64,000 nt of DNA from NCBI GenBank assembly GCA_046347945.1, contig JAXMFB010000004.1, forward strand, positions 124,001 through 188,000, in the 5' to 3' direction. The notes under the pieces were generated by a model. The model was not told the origin of the DNA. It saw only the letters and a program-made list of their open reading frames with translations, and did not search any database. Below are positions 15,620 through 24,137 of this stretch, piece after piece. The stretch is from Zeimonas sp046347945. GTDB taxonomy: Bacteria > Pseudomonadota > Gammaproteobacteria > Burkholderiales > Burkholderiaceae_E. Each line of letters opens with the position of its first letter. Position 1 is the stretch's first letter. The position numbers were made by a program, and so were the translations under genes.

Positions 15620-16837
15620 GTGATCTCTCCTCCGCACCCGCGTCTCGCCGCAGGCTCGGCCGCCTATCGCCGCACCAGCCTCGCGATGTTCGTCGGCGGC
15701 TTCGCGACTTTCGCGATGCTCTACGCGACCCAACCGCTGCTGCCGCAGCTCGCCGACGACTTCGCGGTGGGCCCGGCGCAGGCCAGTCTCGCGGTCTCGG
15801 GCGGCACCGCGGCGATGGCGTTCCTGCTGATTCCGGCGAGCGTGCTGTCGGATCGCTTCGGCCGCGAACGGCTGATGAAGCTGTCGCTGGCGCTCGCGGC
15901 GATCGTCTCGATCGCATCGGCGGCGGTCACCGGCTTCACGCAACTGCTCGTGTTGCGCGTGCTGCTGGGCGCGGTGCTCGCCGGCCTGCCCGCGGCGGCC
16001 ATGGCCTACCTGTCGGAGGAGGTCGCACCCGAAGCACAGGGACGTGCGATGGGGCTCTACATCGGGGGCAATGCGCTCGGCGGGATGAGCGGCCGCTTCC
16101 TGTCGGCGGTGATCACCGAGTGGGGCTCGTGGCGCTGGGCGCTGGGCGCGATCGGCGCGCTCGGCGTGGTGGCCGCCGTCGTCTTCTGGCGGGGGCTGCC
16201 GCCGTCGCGTCACTTCCGGTCGCGCGAGGCCGCGATCGGCCGCATCCTGCGCGACATCCGCGCCATCGCGACGGACCCGGGGCTGCCCTGGCTGTTCCTG
16301 GTCGGCTTCCTGCTGATGGGCACCTTCATCGGCCTGTTCAACTACCTCGCGTTCCGCCTGAGCGATGCGCCCTATCGCCTGAGCCACACCGCGATCGGCG
16401 CGATCTTCCTGCTCTATCCGATCGGCAGCTGGGCATCGGCGTTCGCAGGGCGCGTCGCCGACCGCCACGGCCGGCGCAACGCACTGTGGGTGATGGTCGC
16501 GGTGATGGGCGCCGGGCTGGCGGCCACGCTTGCCGCGCCGCTGGCGCTGGTCATCGCCGGCGTCGCAGTCTGCACCTTCGGCTTCTTCGCGTCGCACGCG
16601 CTGGCGAGCGGCTGGGTGGCCCGCCGCGCGCCCGAGCGCCCGGCGCTCGCCTCGGCGCTCTACCTGAGCAGCTACTACCTCGGCGCCAGCGCGATCGGCA
16701 CCGTGGCCGGCGGCGCATGGAGCGCCGCGCGCTGGCCCGGCGTGGTCGCGCTGCTGGGGGCCTGCACGCTGGCGACGCTCGGCGCGGCGCTGCGGCTGCG
16801 GCGGGTCAGAAAAGCAGGTTCGGAAGCCACAGGCTGA
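15620..16837 (+). CDS. MFS transporter (YnfM/AraJ-like exporter)
   Basis: 405-residue inner-membrane major facilitator with about twelve hydrophobic segments. The loop 2-3 motif A is clear (LSDRFGRERLMKLSL) and recurs in weaker form after TM8 (GRVADRHGRRNALWV), typical of drug/metabolite-H+ antiporters of the YnfM/NepI type. Substrate unknown. The start is uncertain: I chose GTG 15620 (VISPPHPRLAAG), which gives the usual family length and has GAGGA just upstream; an in-frame ATG at 15563 would add 19 residues. Its 3' end overlaps the convergent dctM gene by 32 bp. Confidence 0.82.
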   Translation: MISPPHPRLAAGSAAYRRTSLAMFVGGFATFAMLYATQPLLPQLADDFAVGPAQASLAVSGGTAAMAFLLIPASVLSDRFGRERLMKLSLALAAIVSIASAAVTGFTQLLVLRVLLGAVLAGLPAAAMAYLSEEVAPEAQGRAMGLYIGGNALGGMSGRFLSAVITEWGSWRWALGAIGALGVVAAVVFWRGLPPSRHFRSREAAIGRILRDIRAIATDPGLPWLFLVGFLLMGTFIGLFNYLAFRLSDAPYRLSHTAIGAIFLLYPIGSWASAFAGRVADRHGRRNALWVMVAVMGAGLAATLAAPLALVIAGVAVCTFGFFASHALASGWVARRAPERPALASALYLSSYYLGASAIGTVAGGAWSAARWPGVVALLGACTLATLGAALRLRRVRKAGSEATG

Positions 16838-18083
16838 CCTGCGGCACGTAGGTGACGAACACCAGGAACGCGAGCAGGATCGACAGCCAGGGCAGCGCCG
16901 CGCGGATCACCTCGCCAATCGACATCTTCGTGATCCCGACCGTCACGAACAGGTTCAGCCCGACCGGCGGCGTCACCATGCCGATCTCGAGGTTGACGAC
17001 CATGATGATGCCCAGGTGAACCGCGTCGATGCCGAGCTTCTCGGCGATCGGGAACAGGATCGGCGCGAGGATCAGGATGATCCCGGTGGGCTCCATGAAC
17101 ATCCCGGCGATCAGCAACAGGATGTTCACCACGATCAGGAAGCCCCAGGCGGGCATGCCCCAGGCGACGATGTGCTCCGCGATGATCTGCGGAATGCGCT
17201 CGGTGGTCAGCACGTGCGCGAACAGCAGCGCGTTGGCGATGATGAACATCAGCATCACCGTGACCTTCGACGCGTCGACGAGCACGACCGGCACGTGCCG
17301 CAAGCCGATGTCGCGGTAGACGAAGACCGCGACGACGAACGCGTAGACCGCGGCGACCGCAGCCGCCTCGGTGGGGGTGAACACTCCACCGTAGATGCCG
17401 CCCAGGATGATGACGATCAGCAGCAGCCCCCACAGCGAGTCGCGCCCGGCGACGACGATCTCGCGCAGCGTCGCGCGCGGCTGCCGCGGGAGGTCGCGGA
17501 TCGTCGCGAGCACGTAGATCGCCACCATCAGCAGCAGGCCGAGCAGGATGCCGGGAATGACACCGGCCATGAACAGCTTGCCGACCGAGGTTTCGGTCGT
17601 CGCGCCGTAGACGACCATCACGATCGACGGCGGGATCAGGATGCCGAGGGTGCCGGCATTGCAGACGACGCCGGCGGCGAACGACTGCGGATAGCCGGCG
17701 CGCACCATGCCGGCGATGACGATCGACCCCACCGCGACGACGGTGGCCGGCGACGAGCCCGAGACGGCCGCGAACAGCATGCACGCCATCACCGAGGCCA
17801 TCGCGAGGCCGCCGCGCAGGTGCCCGACGACGGCCACCGCGAAGCGGATCATCCGCTTCGCGACGCCGCCGGTGGTCATGAACGCGCCGCCGAGGATGAA
17901 GAACGGGATCGACAGCAGCGTGAAGTGCTCGGACGTCTCGTACAGCTTCAGCGCCAGCGAAGCGAGCGAGTCCTGACCGAACAGCAGGATCGTGAGCAGC
18001 GACGACAGGCCGAGCGCGACCCCGACCGGCGTGCCCATGAACATGAACACGAACAGCATCGCGAACAGCGCGGCGGTCGTCAT
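16806..18083 (-). CDS. dctM: TRAP transporter large permease (DctM)
   Basis: 425-residue, about twelve-helix membrane subunit of a tripartite ATP-independent periplasmic transporter, which couples Na+ entry to uptake of organic acids. Typical DctM blocks are AVSGSSPATVVAVGSI, NAGTLGILIPPSIVMVVYG, FTPTEAAAVAAVYA and VNLEIGMVTPPVGLNLFV. The ATG overlaps the dctQ stop (ATGA). In this position, beside LysR and CoA-ester genes, it probably imports itaconate or a related C4/C5 dicarboxylate; that is inference from context. Its 3' end runs 32 bp into the convergent MFS gene. Confidence 0.92.
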   Translation of the reverse strand: MTTAALFAMLFVFMFMGTPVGVALGLSSLLTILLFGQDSLASLALKLYETSEHFTLLSIPFFILGGAFMTTGGVAKRMIRFAVAVVGHLRGGLAMASVMACMLFAAVSGSSPATVVAVGSIVIAGMVRAGYPQSFAAGVVCNAGTLGILIPPSIVMVVYGATTETSVGKLFMAGVIPGILLGLLLMVAIYVLATIRDLPRQPRATLREIVVAGRDSLWGLLLIVIILGGIYGGVFTPTEAAAVAAVYAFVVAVFVYRDIGLRHVPVVLVDASKVTVMLMFIIANALLFAHVLTTERIPQIIAEHIVAWGMPAWGFLIVVNILLLIAGMFMEPTGIILILAPILFPIAEKLGIDAVHLGIIMVVNLEIGMVTPPVGLNLFVTVGITKMSIGEVIRAALPWLSILLAFLVFVTYVPQVSLWLPNLLF

Positions 18084-18628
18084 TCGCGTTCCCCTGACGC
18101 GCCGCCGGTATCGGTGGGCCGCAGCTTGAGCGCCTCTTCGGCTTCGTCGACGAGCAGACCCGCCTGGGTGCCCCGCAGCGTGCGCACCAGCACCTGCGCG
18201 AACCGGAAGAACAGCAGCGCGTACCCCAGCGGCAGCACCAGCCGCGGCACCCACTGCGGGATCGGGATGTCCTGCGCCAGGATGCCGATGTCGTAGATCT
18301 TGCCGACGTAGATCCACCCGCCGGCGAAGACGATCGTCGTGTAGACCAGGCACAGCAGCGTGGCGAACACCGCCACGATGCGCGCCGTGCCCGGCTCGAG
18401 CGTCTTGACCAGAACGTCGACGCCGATGTGCGCGCCCACGCGCACGCCGTACGAGATGCCGATGAAGATGAGGCCGCCAAACAGGAACGTGGTGAGCTCG
18501 AGCGCCCAGACGAAGCTGTAGTTGAAGACGTAGCGCGCGACCACCTGCATGAAGGTGATCACCGTCATCGACGAAATGAGGAGGGCCACGAGGCCCTCCT
18601 CCACCCGCCCGACCCAGCTGGTCTTCAC
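18080..18628 (-). CDS. dctQ: TRAP transporter small permease (DctQ)
   Basis: 182-residue, four-helix membrane subunit of the TRAP transporter. MQVVARYVFNYSFVWALELT and GVRVGAHIGVDVL are the characteristic DctQ segments. The acidic C-terminus is cytoplasmic in appearance. It lies 43 bp downstream of dctP and overlaps dctM by four bases, forming a dctP-dctQ-dctM unit. Confidence 0.9.
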   Translation of the reverse strand: MKTSWVGRVEEGLVALLISSMTVITFMQVVARYVFNYSFVWALELTTFLFGGLIFIGISYGVRVGAHIGVDVLVKTLEPGTARIVAVFATLLCLVYTTIVFAGGWIYVGKIYDIGILAQDIPIPQWVPRLVLPLGYALLFFRFAQVLVRTLRGTQAGLLVDEAEEALKLRPTDTGGASGERE

Positions 18629-18671
18629 GTAAGGCGTCCCTGCGCGCGCCCCGCCCCGAGCCGGGCAGCGC

Positions 18672-19661
18672 CTACTGGTTGGACTTCAGCGCCGCCTCGA
18701 TCAGGTCCTTGCCGATGTCGCCCTCGAACTTCTTCCAGACCGGCTCCATCGCCTTGCGCCATGCGGCCACGTCTTCCTTCGACAGCGGCTGGATCTTCGC
18801 CTTGCCGGCTTCCTCGATGCGCTTGCGGTCGCGCTCGTTGAGCTCGTTGGCGAGCTTGTTCGAATAGGCGGTCGCTTCGTCCATCGCCTGCTGCAGGCCC
18901 TTGCGCACGTCGGCCGGCAGGCCTTCCCACCACTTGGCGTTGGTGACGACCATGTAGTCGATCACGCCGTGGTTGGTGACCGCGATCGTCTTCTGGACCT
19001 CGTGGAACTTCTGCGAGTAGATGTTCGACCAGGTGTTCTCCTGGCCGTCGACGACGCCGGTCTGCAGCGCCTGGTAGACCTCGGCGAACGCCATCTTCTG
19101 CGGATTGGCGCCGAGCGCGCGGAACTGCGCCTCGAGCACGTCGGACGCCTGGATGCGGAACTTCAGTCCCTTGACGTCTTCCGGACGCGTGAGCTTGTCC
19201 CTGTTGGTCGAGAGTTCCTTCATCCCGTTGTGCCAGTAGGCCAGCCCCTGCAGGCCCCGGTTCTTCATCGAGTCGAGCAGCGCCTTGCCCGACGGGCTCT
19301 GCTGGAAGCGGTCGACCGCCGCAATGTCGTCGAACAGGAACGGCAGGTCGAAGACCTGGATCTTCTTCGTGTAGCGATCGAATTTCGACAGCGACGGCGC
19401 GATGAGCTGCACGTCGCCCAGCAGGACCGCTTCCATCTCCTTCGCGTCACCGAACAGCTGCGAGTTCGGGAACACCTGCACCTGCACCTTGCCCGGCAGC
19501 AGCTTCTCGGCGACTTCCTTGAACTTCAGCGCGCCCTGCCCTTTCGGCGTGGCGTCGGCCACCACGTGGCTGAACTTGATGACGATCGGCTGCTGCGCGA
19601 GCGCCGCACCCGACACCGTGAGCGCGATCGCGCCCGCCAGCATTGCCCGGACGAAATTCAT
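18672..19661 (-). CDS. dctP: TRAP transporter solute-binding protein (DctP)
   Basis: 329-residue periplasmic binding protein. A Sec signal peptide is visible (residues 1-22, ending GAALA). The mature protein begins QQPIVIKFSHVVADATPKGQ and holds the DctP blocks GLKFRIQASDVLEAQFRALG, with the carboxylate-binding arginine region, and FAEVYQALQTGVVDGQENTW. The start ATG 19661 is preceded by AAAGGGAGG. It is the first gene of the TRAP unit, with its own promoter at 19763-19791. The ligand is likely a dicarboxylate such as itaconate, judged from the neighbouring enzymes only. Confidence 0.92.
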   Translation of the reverse strand: MNFVRAMLAGAIALTVSGAALAQQPIVIKFSHVVADATPKGQGALKFKEVAEKLLPGKVQVQVFPNSQLFGDAKEMEAVLLGDVQLIAPSLSKFDRYTKKIQVFDLPFLFDDIAAVDRFQQSPSGKALLDSMKNRGLQGLAYWHNGMKELSTNRDKLTRPEDVKGLKFRIQASDVLEAQFRALGANPQKMAFAEVYQALQTGVVDGQENTWSNIYSQKFHEVQKTIAVTNHGVIDYMVVTNAKWWEGLPADVRKGLQQAMDEATAYSNKLANELNERDRKRIEEAGKAKIQPLSKEDVAAWRKAMEPVWKKFEGDIGKDLIEAALKSNQ

Positions 19662-19762
19662 CTGCTGCCTCCCTTTGCCTTGAACCTGACGGATGTTGGC
19701 CGTTCCCGGCGGGGCATGCCATCGGGGTTGCCCCGGATGCGCGATGGCCACGGACGGGGCGA

Positions 19763-19791
19763 ACTATAGTCGCGCCGCACCCCCGGGGCAA
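19763..19791 (-). promoter_or_regulatory. Promoter of the dctPQM unit
   Basis: On the minus strand TTGCCC (19791-19786) and TATAGT (19768-19763) are separated by exactly 17 bp. The start would be near 19756, leaving a leader of about 95 bases before dctP. It lies just downstream of the LysR gene, so TRAP expression can be uncoupled from the regulator. Confidence 0.6.
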
Positions 19792-19806
19792 CCCGGGCGC
19801 GCGCCC

Positions 19807-20739
19807 TCAGCGTTGCGCCGCAGCACCGGCGCGCCGACCGGCGTCGCGGGCGTCGGCCACCAGCAGGTCGACCAGGTCGCGCGCGTACCCCGGCAGCGCG
19901 TCGAGGCTGCGTGCGCAGATCCGCAACTCACGCAGCGCCCACGCATCGCGCAAGGCGACGATCCGGATCGCCATCGTCTGGGCGTGGCGCCTCGCAGCCG
20001 AGTCCGGCAGCACGCCGACGCCGATACCCGCTTCGATCATCCGGCACGCGGTCTCGAAGCCGCCCACCTGGATGCGCAGCCTGAGCGGGCGGCCCAGCCC
20101 CTCGCAGATGCGCCGCACGAAGCCGTGGATCGCGCTCGCCTCGTGCAGGCCGACGTGATCGAGATCGAGCGTGTCGGCGAAGTCGACCTCGGTGCGGGCC
20201 GCGAACGGGTGGCCGGCCGGCACCACCAGTGCCAGCCGGTCGTGCCGGTACGGGATCACCTCGAGGCTCTCGGTGCGCACGGTACCCGCGACGATGCCGA
20301 GATCGGTCTGCCCGTCGGACACCGCCCGGACGATCTCGTCGCTGAGCCGCTCGCGCAGGTCGACGTTCACGTCGGGATGGCGCAGCAGGTAGGCACGCAG
20401 TACCGGCGGCAGGAATTCGCCCAGCGCGGTCGTGTTGGCGAGCACCCGCAGGTGCCCCTTCACGCCCTGCGCGTATTCCTGCAGGTCGCTGCGCAGGTGC
20501 TCGATCTGGGCGAGCACCAGGCGTGCATGCTGGACGAAGGCCTGGCCCGGCGGCGTCAGCGTGACGCCCTGGCTGGTGCGGTACAGCAGCTTGGCGCCGA
20601 TGCGCTCCTCTAGGTGCTTGACGCGCGCGCTCGCGGCCGGCAGCGACATGTGCGACGCCGCCGCCCCGCCGGTCAGGCTGTTGGCTTCAGCGATCCGCAC
20701 CATCAGGCGCAGGTCGACCAGGTCGAAGTGCATGGACAT
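19807..20739 (-). CDS. LysR-type regulator of the itaconate-type cluster
   Basis: 310-residue transcription regulator. The N-terminal winged helix-turn-helix (residues 1-60: DLRLMVRIAEANSLTGGAAA ... LPAASARVKHLEERIGAKLL) is followed by a periplasmic-binding-type effector domain. It lies between the TRAP genes, which run the same way, and the divergent CoA-ester pathway genes, the position of the itaconate regulator in Pseudomonas-type clusters as I recall them. Start at ATG 20739 (MSMHFDL) or two codons later; the ribosome site is weak. The inducer is probably itaconate or its CoA ester (inference). Confidence 0.88.
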   Translation of the reverse strand: MSMHFDLVDLRLMVRIAEANSLTGGAAASHMSLPAASARVKHLEERIGAKLLYRTSQGVTLTPPGQAFVQHARLVLAQIEHLRSDLQEYAQGVKGHLRVLANTTALGEFLPPVLRAYLLRHPDVNVDLRERLSDEIVRAVSDGQTDLGIVAGTVRTESLEVIPYRHDRLALVVPAGHPFAARTEVDFADTLDLDHVGLHEASAIHGFVRRICEGLGRPLRLRIQVGGFETACRMIEAGIGVGVLPDSAARRHAQTMAIRIVALRDAWALRELRICARSLDALPGYARDLVDLLVADARDAGRRAGAAAQR

Positions 20740-20837
20740 GGAACAGGGACCGCGCTGGCCGTCGATTTCCGGCCGTCGCTGCCTGGCCGTCGACCGCAGT
20801 CTACCGTGCCCGCCCTTACGCGCTGCCGAAGGCGACC

Positions 20838-20852
20838 TTCCCGAAAACCGAA
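20838..20852. promoter_or_regulatory. Possible LysR operator (T-N11-A)
   Basis: TTCCCGAAAACCGAA in the 162-bp gap between LysR and the hydratase gene has TTC/GAA arms around a T-N11-A core, the general LysR-type format. A single imperfect dyad in GC-rich DNA is weak evidence. Confidence 0.25.
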
Positions 20853-20901
20853 TTGTCCTGCGCCGGCGTTTCGCGCAAGCTTGGGCTTTTGCCGAGCCGC
20901 C

Positions 20902-21747
20902 ATGGACATCGAGCACCTGCAGCAGTGGATCGGGCGCACCGAGCGGCGCACCGACCTGGTCACCGCCACGGCGGTGGCCGCGCTGTCGGCGACGCTCGAT
21001 CGCGACGACCCCGAGCCGCTGCCCGGCACCGACCTGCCGCCGCTGTGGCACTGGCTGTACTTCACGCCGCTGGCGCGGCAGAGCGAGATCGGCCCGGACG
21101 GCCACGCGAAGCGCGGCGGCTTCCTGCCGCCGGTGCCGCTTCCGCGGCGGATGTGGGCGGGCGGCCGGCTCGAGTTCCATCATCCGCTGCACGTCGGCGA
21201 CGAGATCACCCGCGAGTCGCGGATCGCCGACGTGCGGGGCAAGTCGGGTCGCAGCGGCTCGCTGGTGTTCGTCAACGTGCACCACGAGATCGCCGACGCG
21301 CGCGGGGTGGCGATCACCGAGGAGCACGACATCGTCTATCGCGACAACCCGACGCCCGGTGCGCCGGCGCCCGAGCCGCGCCCCGCGCCCGGCGACGCGG
21401 CGTTCTCGCGCGAGATCGAGCCGGACCCGGTGCTGCTGTTCCGCTATTCGGCACTCACCTTCAACGGGCATCGCATCCACTACGACCGCAGCTACGTCAC
21501 CGACGTCGAGGGCTACCCGGGCCTGATCGTGCACGGCCCGCTGATCGCGACGCTGCTGCTCGACCTGCTGCGCCGCGAGATGCCGCGCGCGCGCGTGCGC
21601 AGGTTCGAGTTCAAGGCCGTGCGGCCGCTGTTCGACATCCACCGGTTCACGGTCTGCGGCCGGCCCGACGGTGATCGCACGGTGCGGCTGTGGGCCCGCG
21701 ACCACGACGGCTTCCTGGCGATGGAAGCGTCCGCGCAACTGCCCTGA
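20902..21747 (+). CDS. ich: MaoC/HTD2-type hydratase, probable itaconyl-CoA hydratase
   Basis: 281-residue double-hotdog hydratase of the FAS1-like dehydratase / mesaconyl-C4-CoA hydratase group. The N-terminal half has the family's PLWHWLYFTPLARQSEIGPD and GGFLPPVPLPRRMWAGGRLE segments. The C-terminal half has the hydratase motif FNGHRIHYDRSYV followed by YPGLIVHGPLIATLLLDL. In Pseudomonas aeruginosa a protein of this type converts itaconyl-CoA to (S)-citramalyl-CoA. Start ATG 20902 is the first codon consistent with homology. First gene of the rightward catabolic unit; 38 bp before the acyl-CoA dehydrogenase. The general class is secure; substrate rests on the neighbourhood. Confidence 0.82.
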   Translation: MDIEHLQQWIGRTERRTDLVTATAVAALSATLDRDDPEPLPGTDLPPLWHWLYFTPLARQSEIGPDGHAKRGGFLPPVPLPRRMWAGGRLEFHHPLHVGDEITRESRIADVRGKSGRSGSLVFVNVHHEIADARGVAITEEHDIVYRDNPTPGAPAPEPRPAPGDAAFSREIEPDPVLLFRYSALTFNGHRIHYDRSYVTDVEGYPGLIVHGPLIATLLLDLLRREMPRARVRRFEFKAVRPLFDIHRFTVCGRPDGDRTVRLWARDHDGFLAMEASAQLP

Positions 21748-21785
21748 TCGGCGGCACCGAACCCCTCCCATCCGGACTTTCCCCG

Positions 21786-22949
21786 ATGATCTCCACTTCC
21801 GACGACCGCTTCCAGGACATCCGCGACGGCGTGCGCGACCTGTGCCGCCAGTTTCCCGACGAATACCACCGCCAGGTCGACGCTCAGCACGCGTACCCCG
21901 AGGCGTTCGTCGACGCACTGACGAAGGCCGGCTGGATGGCCGCGCTGATCCCGCAGGAATACGGGGGATCCGGGCTGGGCCTGACGGAGGCCTCGGTCAT
22001 CATGGAGGAGATCAATCGAGCCGGCGGCAACTCGGGCGCGCTGCACGGACAGATGTACAACATGGGCACGCTGCTGCGCCATGGCTCCGAAGAGCAGAAG
22101 CACAAGTACCTGCCGAAGATCGCCACCGGCGAGTGGCGGCTGCAGTCGATGGGCGTCACCGAACCGACCACCGGCACCGACACGACGAAGATCAAGACCA
22201 CGGCGGTGAAGCAGGGCGATCGCTACGTCGTCAACGGGCAGAAGGTCTGGATCTCGCGCGTGCAGCACTCCGACTGGATGATTCTTCTCGCGCGCACCAC
22301 GCCGCTGGCCGAGGTGAAGAAGAAATCGGAAGGCATGTCGATCTTCATGGTCGACCTGCGCCAGGCAGAGAAGTCGGGGCTGACCGTTCGCCCCATCCCC
22401 AACATGGTCAACCACGAGACCAACGAACTGTTCTTCGAGAACCTCGAGATCCCGGCCGAGAACCTGATCGGCGAAGAAGGCAAGGGGTTCCGCTACATCC
22501 TCGACGGACTGAACGCCGAGCGCACGCTGATCGCCGCCGAATGCATCGGCGACGGCTACTGGTTCGTCGACCGGGTCACGAAGTACGCGAACGAACGCAT
22601 CGTGTTCGGCCGGCCGATCGGCCAGAACCAGGGCGTGCAGTTCCCGATCGCCGAGTCGTTCATCGAGGTCGAGGCCGCCAACCTGATGCGCTGGGAGGCG
22701 TGCCGGCGCTTCGACGCGCACGAGCCCTGCGGCGCGCAGGCCAACATGGCCAAGTACCTGGCGGCCAAGGCCTCGTGGGAGGCCGCCAACGCCTGCATCC
22801 AGTTCCACGGCGGCTTCGGCTTCGCCAACGAGTACGACGTCGAACGCAAGTTCCGCGAGACGCGGCTCTACCAGGTCGCCCCGATCTCGACCAACCTGAT
22901 CCTCTCCTACGTCGCCGAGCACGTGCTCGGCCTGCCGAGGTCGTTCTGA
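21786..22949 (+). CDS. Acyl-CoA dehydrogenase of the itaconate-type cluster
   Basis: 387-residue FAD flavoprotein oxidising an acyl-CoA at the alpha-beta bond. The segments LQSMGVTEPTTGTDTTKIKT (FAD/substrate loop), VNGQKVWISRVQHSDWMILL and IQFHGGFGFANEYDVERKFR are typical. The probable catalytic base is Glu245 in GLNAERTLIA, the isovaleryl-CoA dehydrogenase-type position, since no Glu is present at the C-terminal medium-chain position. Its stop overlaps the CoA transferase ATG (TGATG). Not needed for the three-step itaconate route itself, so it may feed a related acid such as a methylsuccinyl- or hydroxyparaconate-type substrate into it (inference). Confidence 0.88.
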   Translation: MISTSDDRFQDIRDGVRDLCRQFPDEYHRQVDAQHAYPEAFVDALTKAGWMAALIPQEYGGSGLGLTEASVIMEEINRAGGNSGALHGQMYNMGTLLRHGSEEQKHKYLPKIATGEWRLQSMGVTEPTTGTDTTKIKTTAVKQGDRYVVNGQKVWISRVQHSDWMILLARTTPLAEVKKKSEGMSIFMVDLRQAEKSGLTVRPIPNMVNHETNELFFENLEIPAENLIGEEGKGFRYILDGLNAERTLIAAECIGDGYWFVDRVTKYANERIVFGRPIGQNQGVQFPIAESFIEVEAANLMRWEACRRFDAHEPCGAQANMAKYLAAKASWEAANACIQFHGGFGFANEYDVERKFRETRLYQVAPISTNLILSYVAEHVLGLPRSF

Positions 22950-24118
22950 TGGGCGCGCTCGACGGCATCACCGTCGTCACGCTCGAGCACGCGATCGCGG
23001 CGCCGTTCTGCACGCGCCAGCTCGCCGACCACGGCGCTCGCGTCGTCAAGATCGAGCGTCCGGGCGTCGGCGACTTCGCGCGCGCCTACGACGCCCGCGT
23101 CGCCGGCCTCGCGTCGCACTTCGTCTGGACCAACCGCTCGAAGGAGAGCCTGACGCTCGACCTGAAGCACGCTCAGGCGCCGCAGGTGCTCGTGCGGCTG
23201 CTCGAGCGCGCCGACGTGCTGGTGCAGAACCTGGCCCCGGGGGCCGCCGCACGCCTGGGGCTGTCGTACGAGGCGCTCGCGCCCAGGCACCCGGGGCTCA
23301 TCGTCTGCGACATCTCCGGCTACGGCTCCGACGGGCCGTATCGCGACAAGAAGGCGTACGACCTGCTGATCCAGAGCGAGTCGGGCTTCCTGTCGGTGAC
23401 CGGCACCCCCGACGAGATGGCCAAGGCCGGCTGCTCGATCGCCGACATCGCCGCGGGCATGTACGCGTACAGCAACATCCTCGCTGCGCTGATCGAGCGC
23501 GGGCGTACCGGGCGCGGCCGGCGCATCGACGTCTCGATGCTCGAGAGCATGGTCGAGTGGATGGGATTCCCGATGTACTACGCGTTCGACGGCGCGGCGC
23601 CGCCGCCGCGCGCCGGCGCCGCGCACGCGACGATCTACCCGTACGGCCCGTTTCCGACCGGCGACGGCAAGACGGTGATGCTCGGGCTCCAGAACGAGCG
23701 CGAGTGGCAGGTGTTCTGCGCGAAGGTGCTCGGCCGACCCGAACTGGCGAAAGACGACCGGTTCTCGGCCAACCCGCTGCGTGTCGAGAACCGCGACGCG
23801 CTTCGCGCGATCATCGTCGAGCGCTTCGCGACGCTCGACGCGGCGAAGCTGGTGGCGCTGCTCGAAGACGCGCAGATCGCCAACGCGCAGGTCAACGGCA
23901 TGCCCGAGGTCTGGGCGCATCCGCAACTGAAGGCGCGCGGCCGCTGGACCGAGGTGGCGACGCCCGCCGGCGCGGTGCCCGCGCTGCTGCCACCGGGCAT
24001 GGCCGAGGCGCGAATGGCACCGATCCCGGCACTCGGCGAGCACAGCGAGGCCGTGCTCGCCGAACTGGGGTACGACGCTGCGCAGATCGCGCAATTCCGC
24101 CACGACGGCGTGATCTGA
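22949..24118 (+). CDS. ict: CaiB/BaiF CoA transferase, probable itaconate CoA-transferase
   Basis: 389-residue class III CoA transferase, which moves CoA between carboxylic acids through an aspartyl intermediate. The catalytic Asp166 is in AGCSIADIAAGMYA. Other family blocks are VVKIERPGVGDFARAYD, VLVQNLAPGAAARLGLSYEA and CDISGYGSDGPYRDKKAYDL. In Pseudomonas aeruginosa a family III enzyme in the same gene order activates itaconate with succinyl-CoA; I transfer that role by synteny. Translationally coupled to the acyl-CoA dehydrogenase by a one-base TGATG overlap. Confidence 0.85.
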   Translation: MGALDGITVVTLEHAIAAPFCTRQLADHGARVVKIERPGVGDFARAYDARVAGLASHFVWTNRSKESLTLDLKHAQAPQVLVRLLERADVLVQNLAPGAAARLGLSYEALAPRHPGLIVCDISGYGSDGPYRDKKAYDLLIQSESGFLSVTGTPDEMAKAGCSIADIAAGMYAYSNILAALIERGRTGRGRRIDVSMLESMVEWMGFPMYYAFDGAAPPPRAGAAHATIYPYGPFPTGDGKTVMLGLQNEREWQVFCAKVLGRPELAKDDRFSANPLRVENRDALRAIIVERFATLDAAKLVALLEDAQIANAQVNGMPEVWAHPQLKARGRWTEVATPAGAVPALLPPGMAEARMAPIPALGEHSEAVLAELGYDAAQIAQFRHDGVI

Positions 24119-24137
24119 CCCGGACGATGGAACCACG

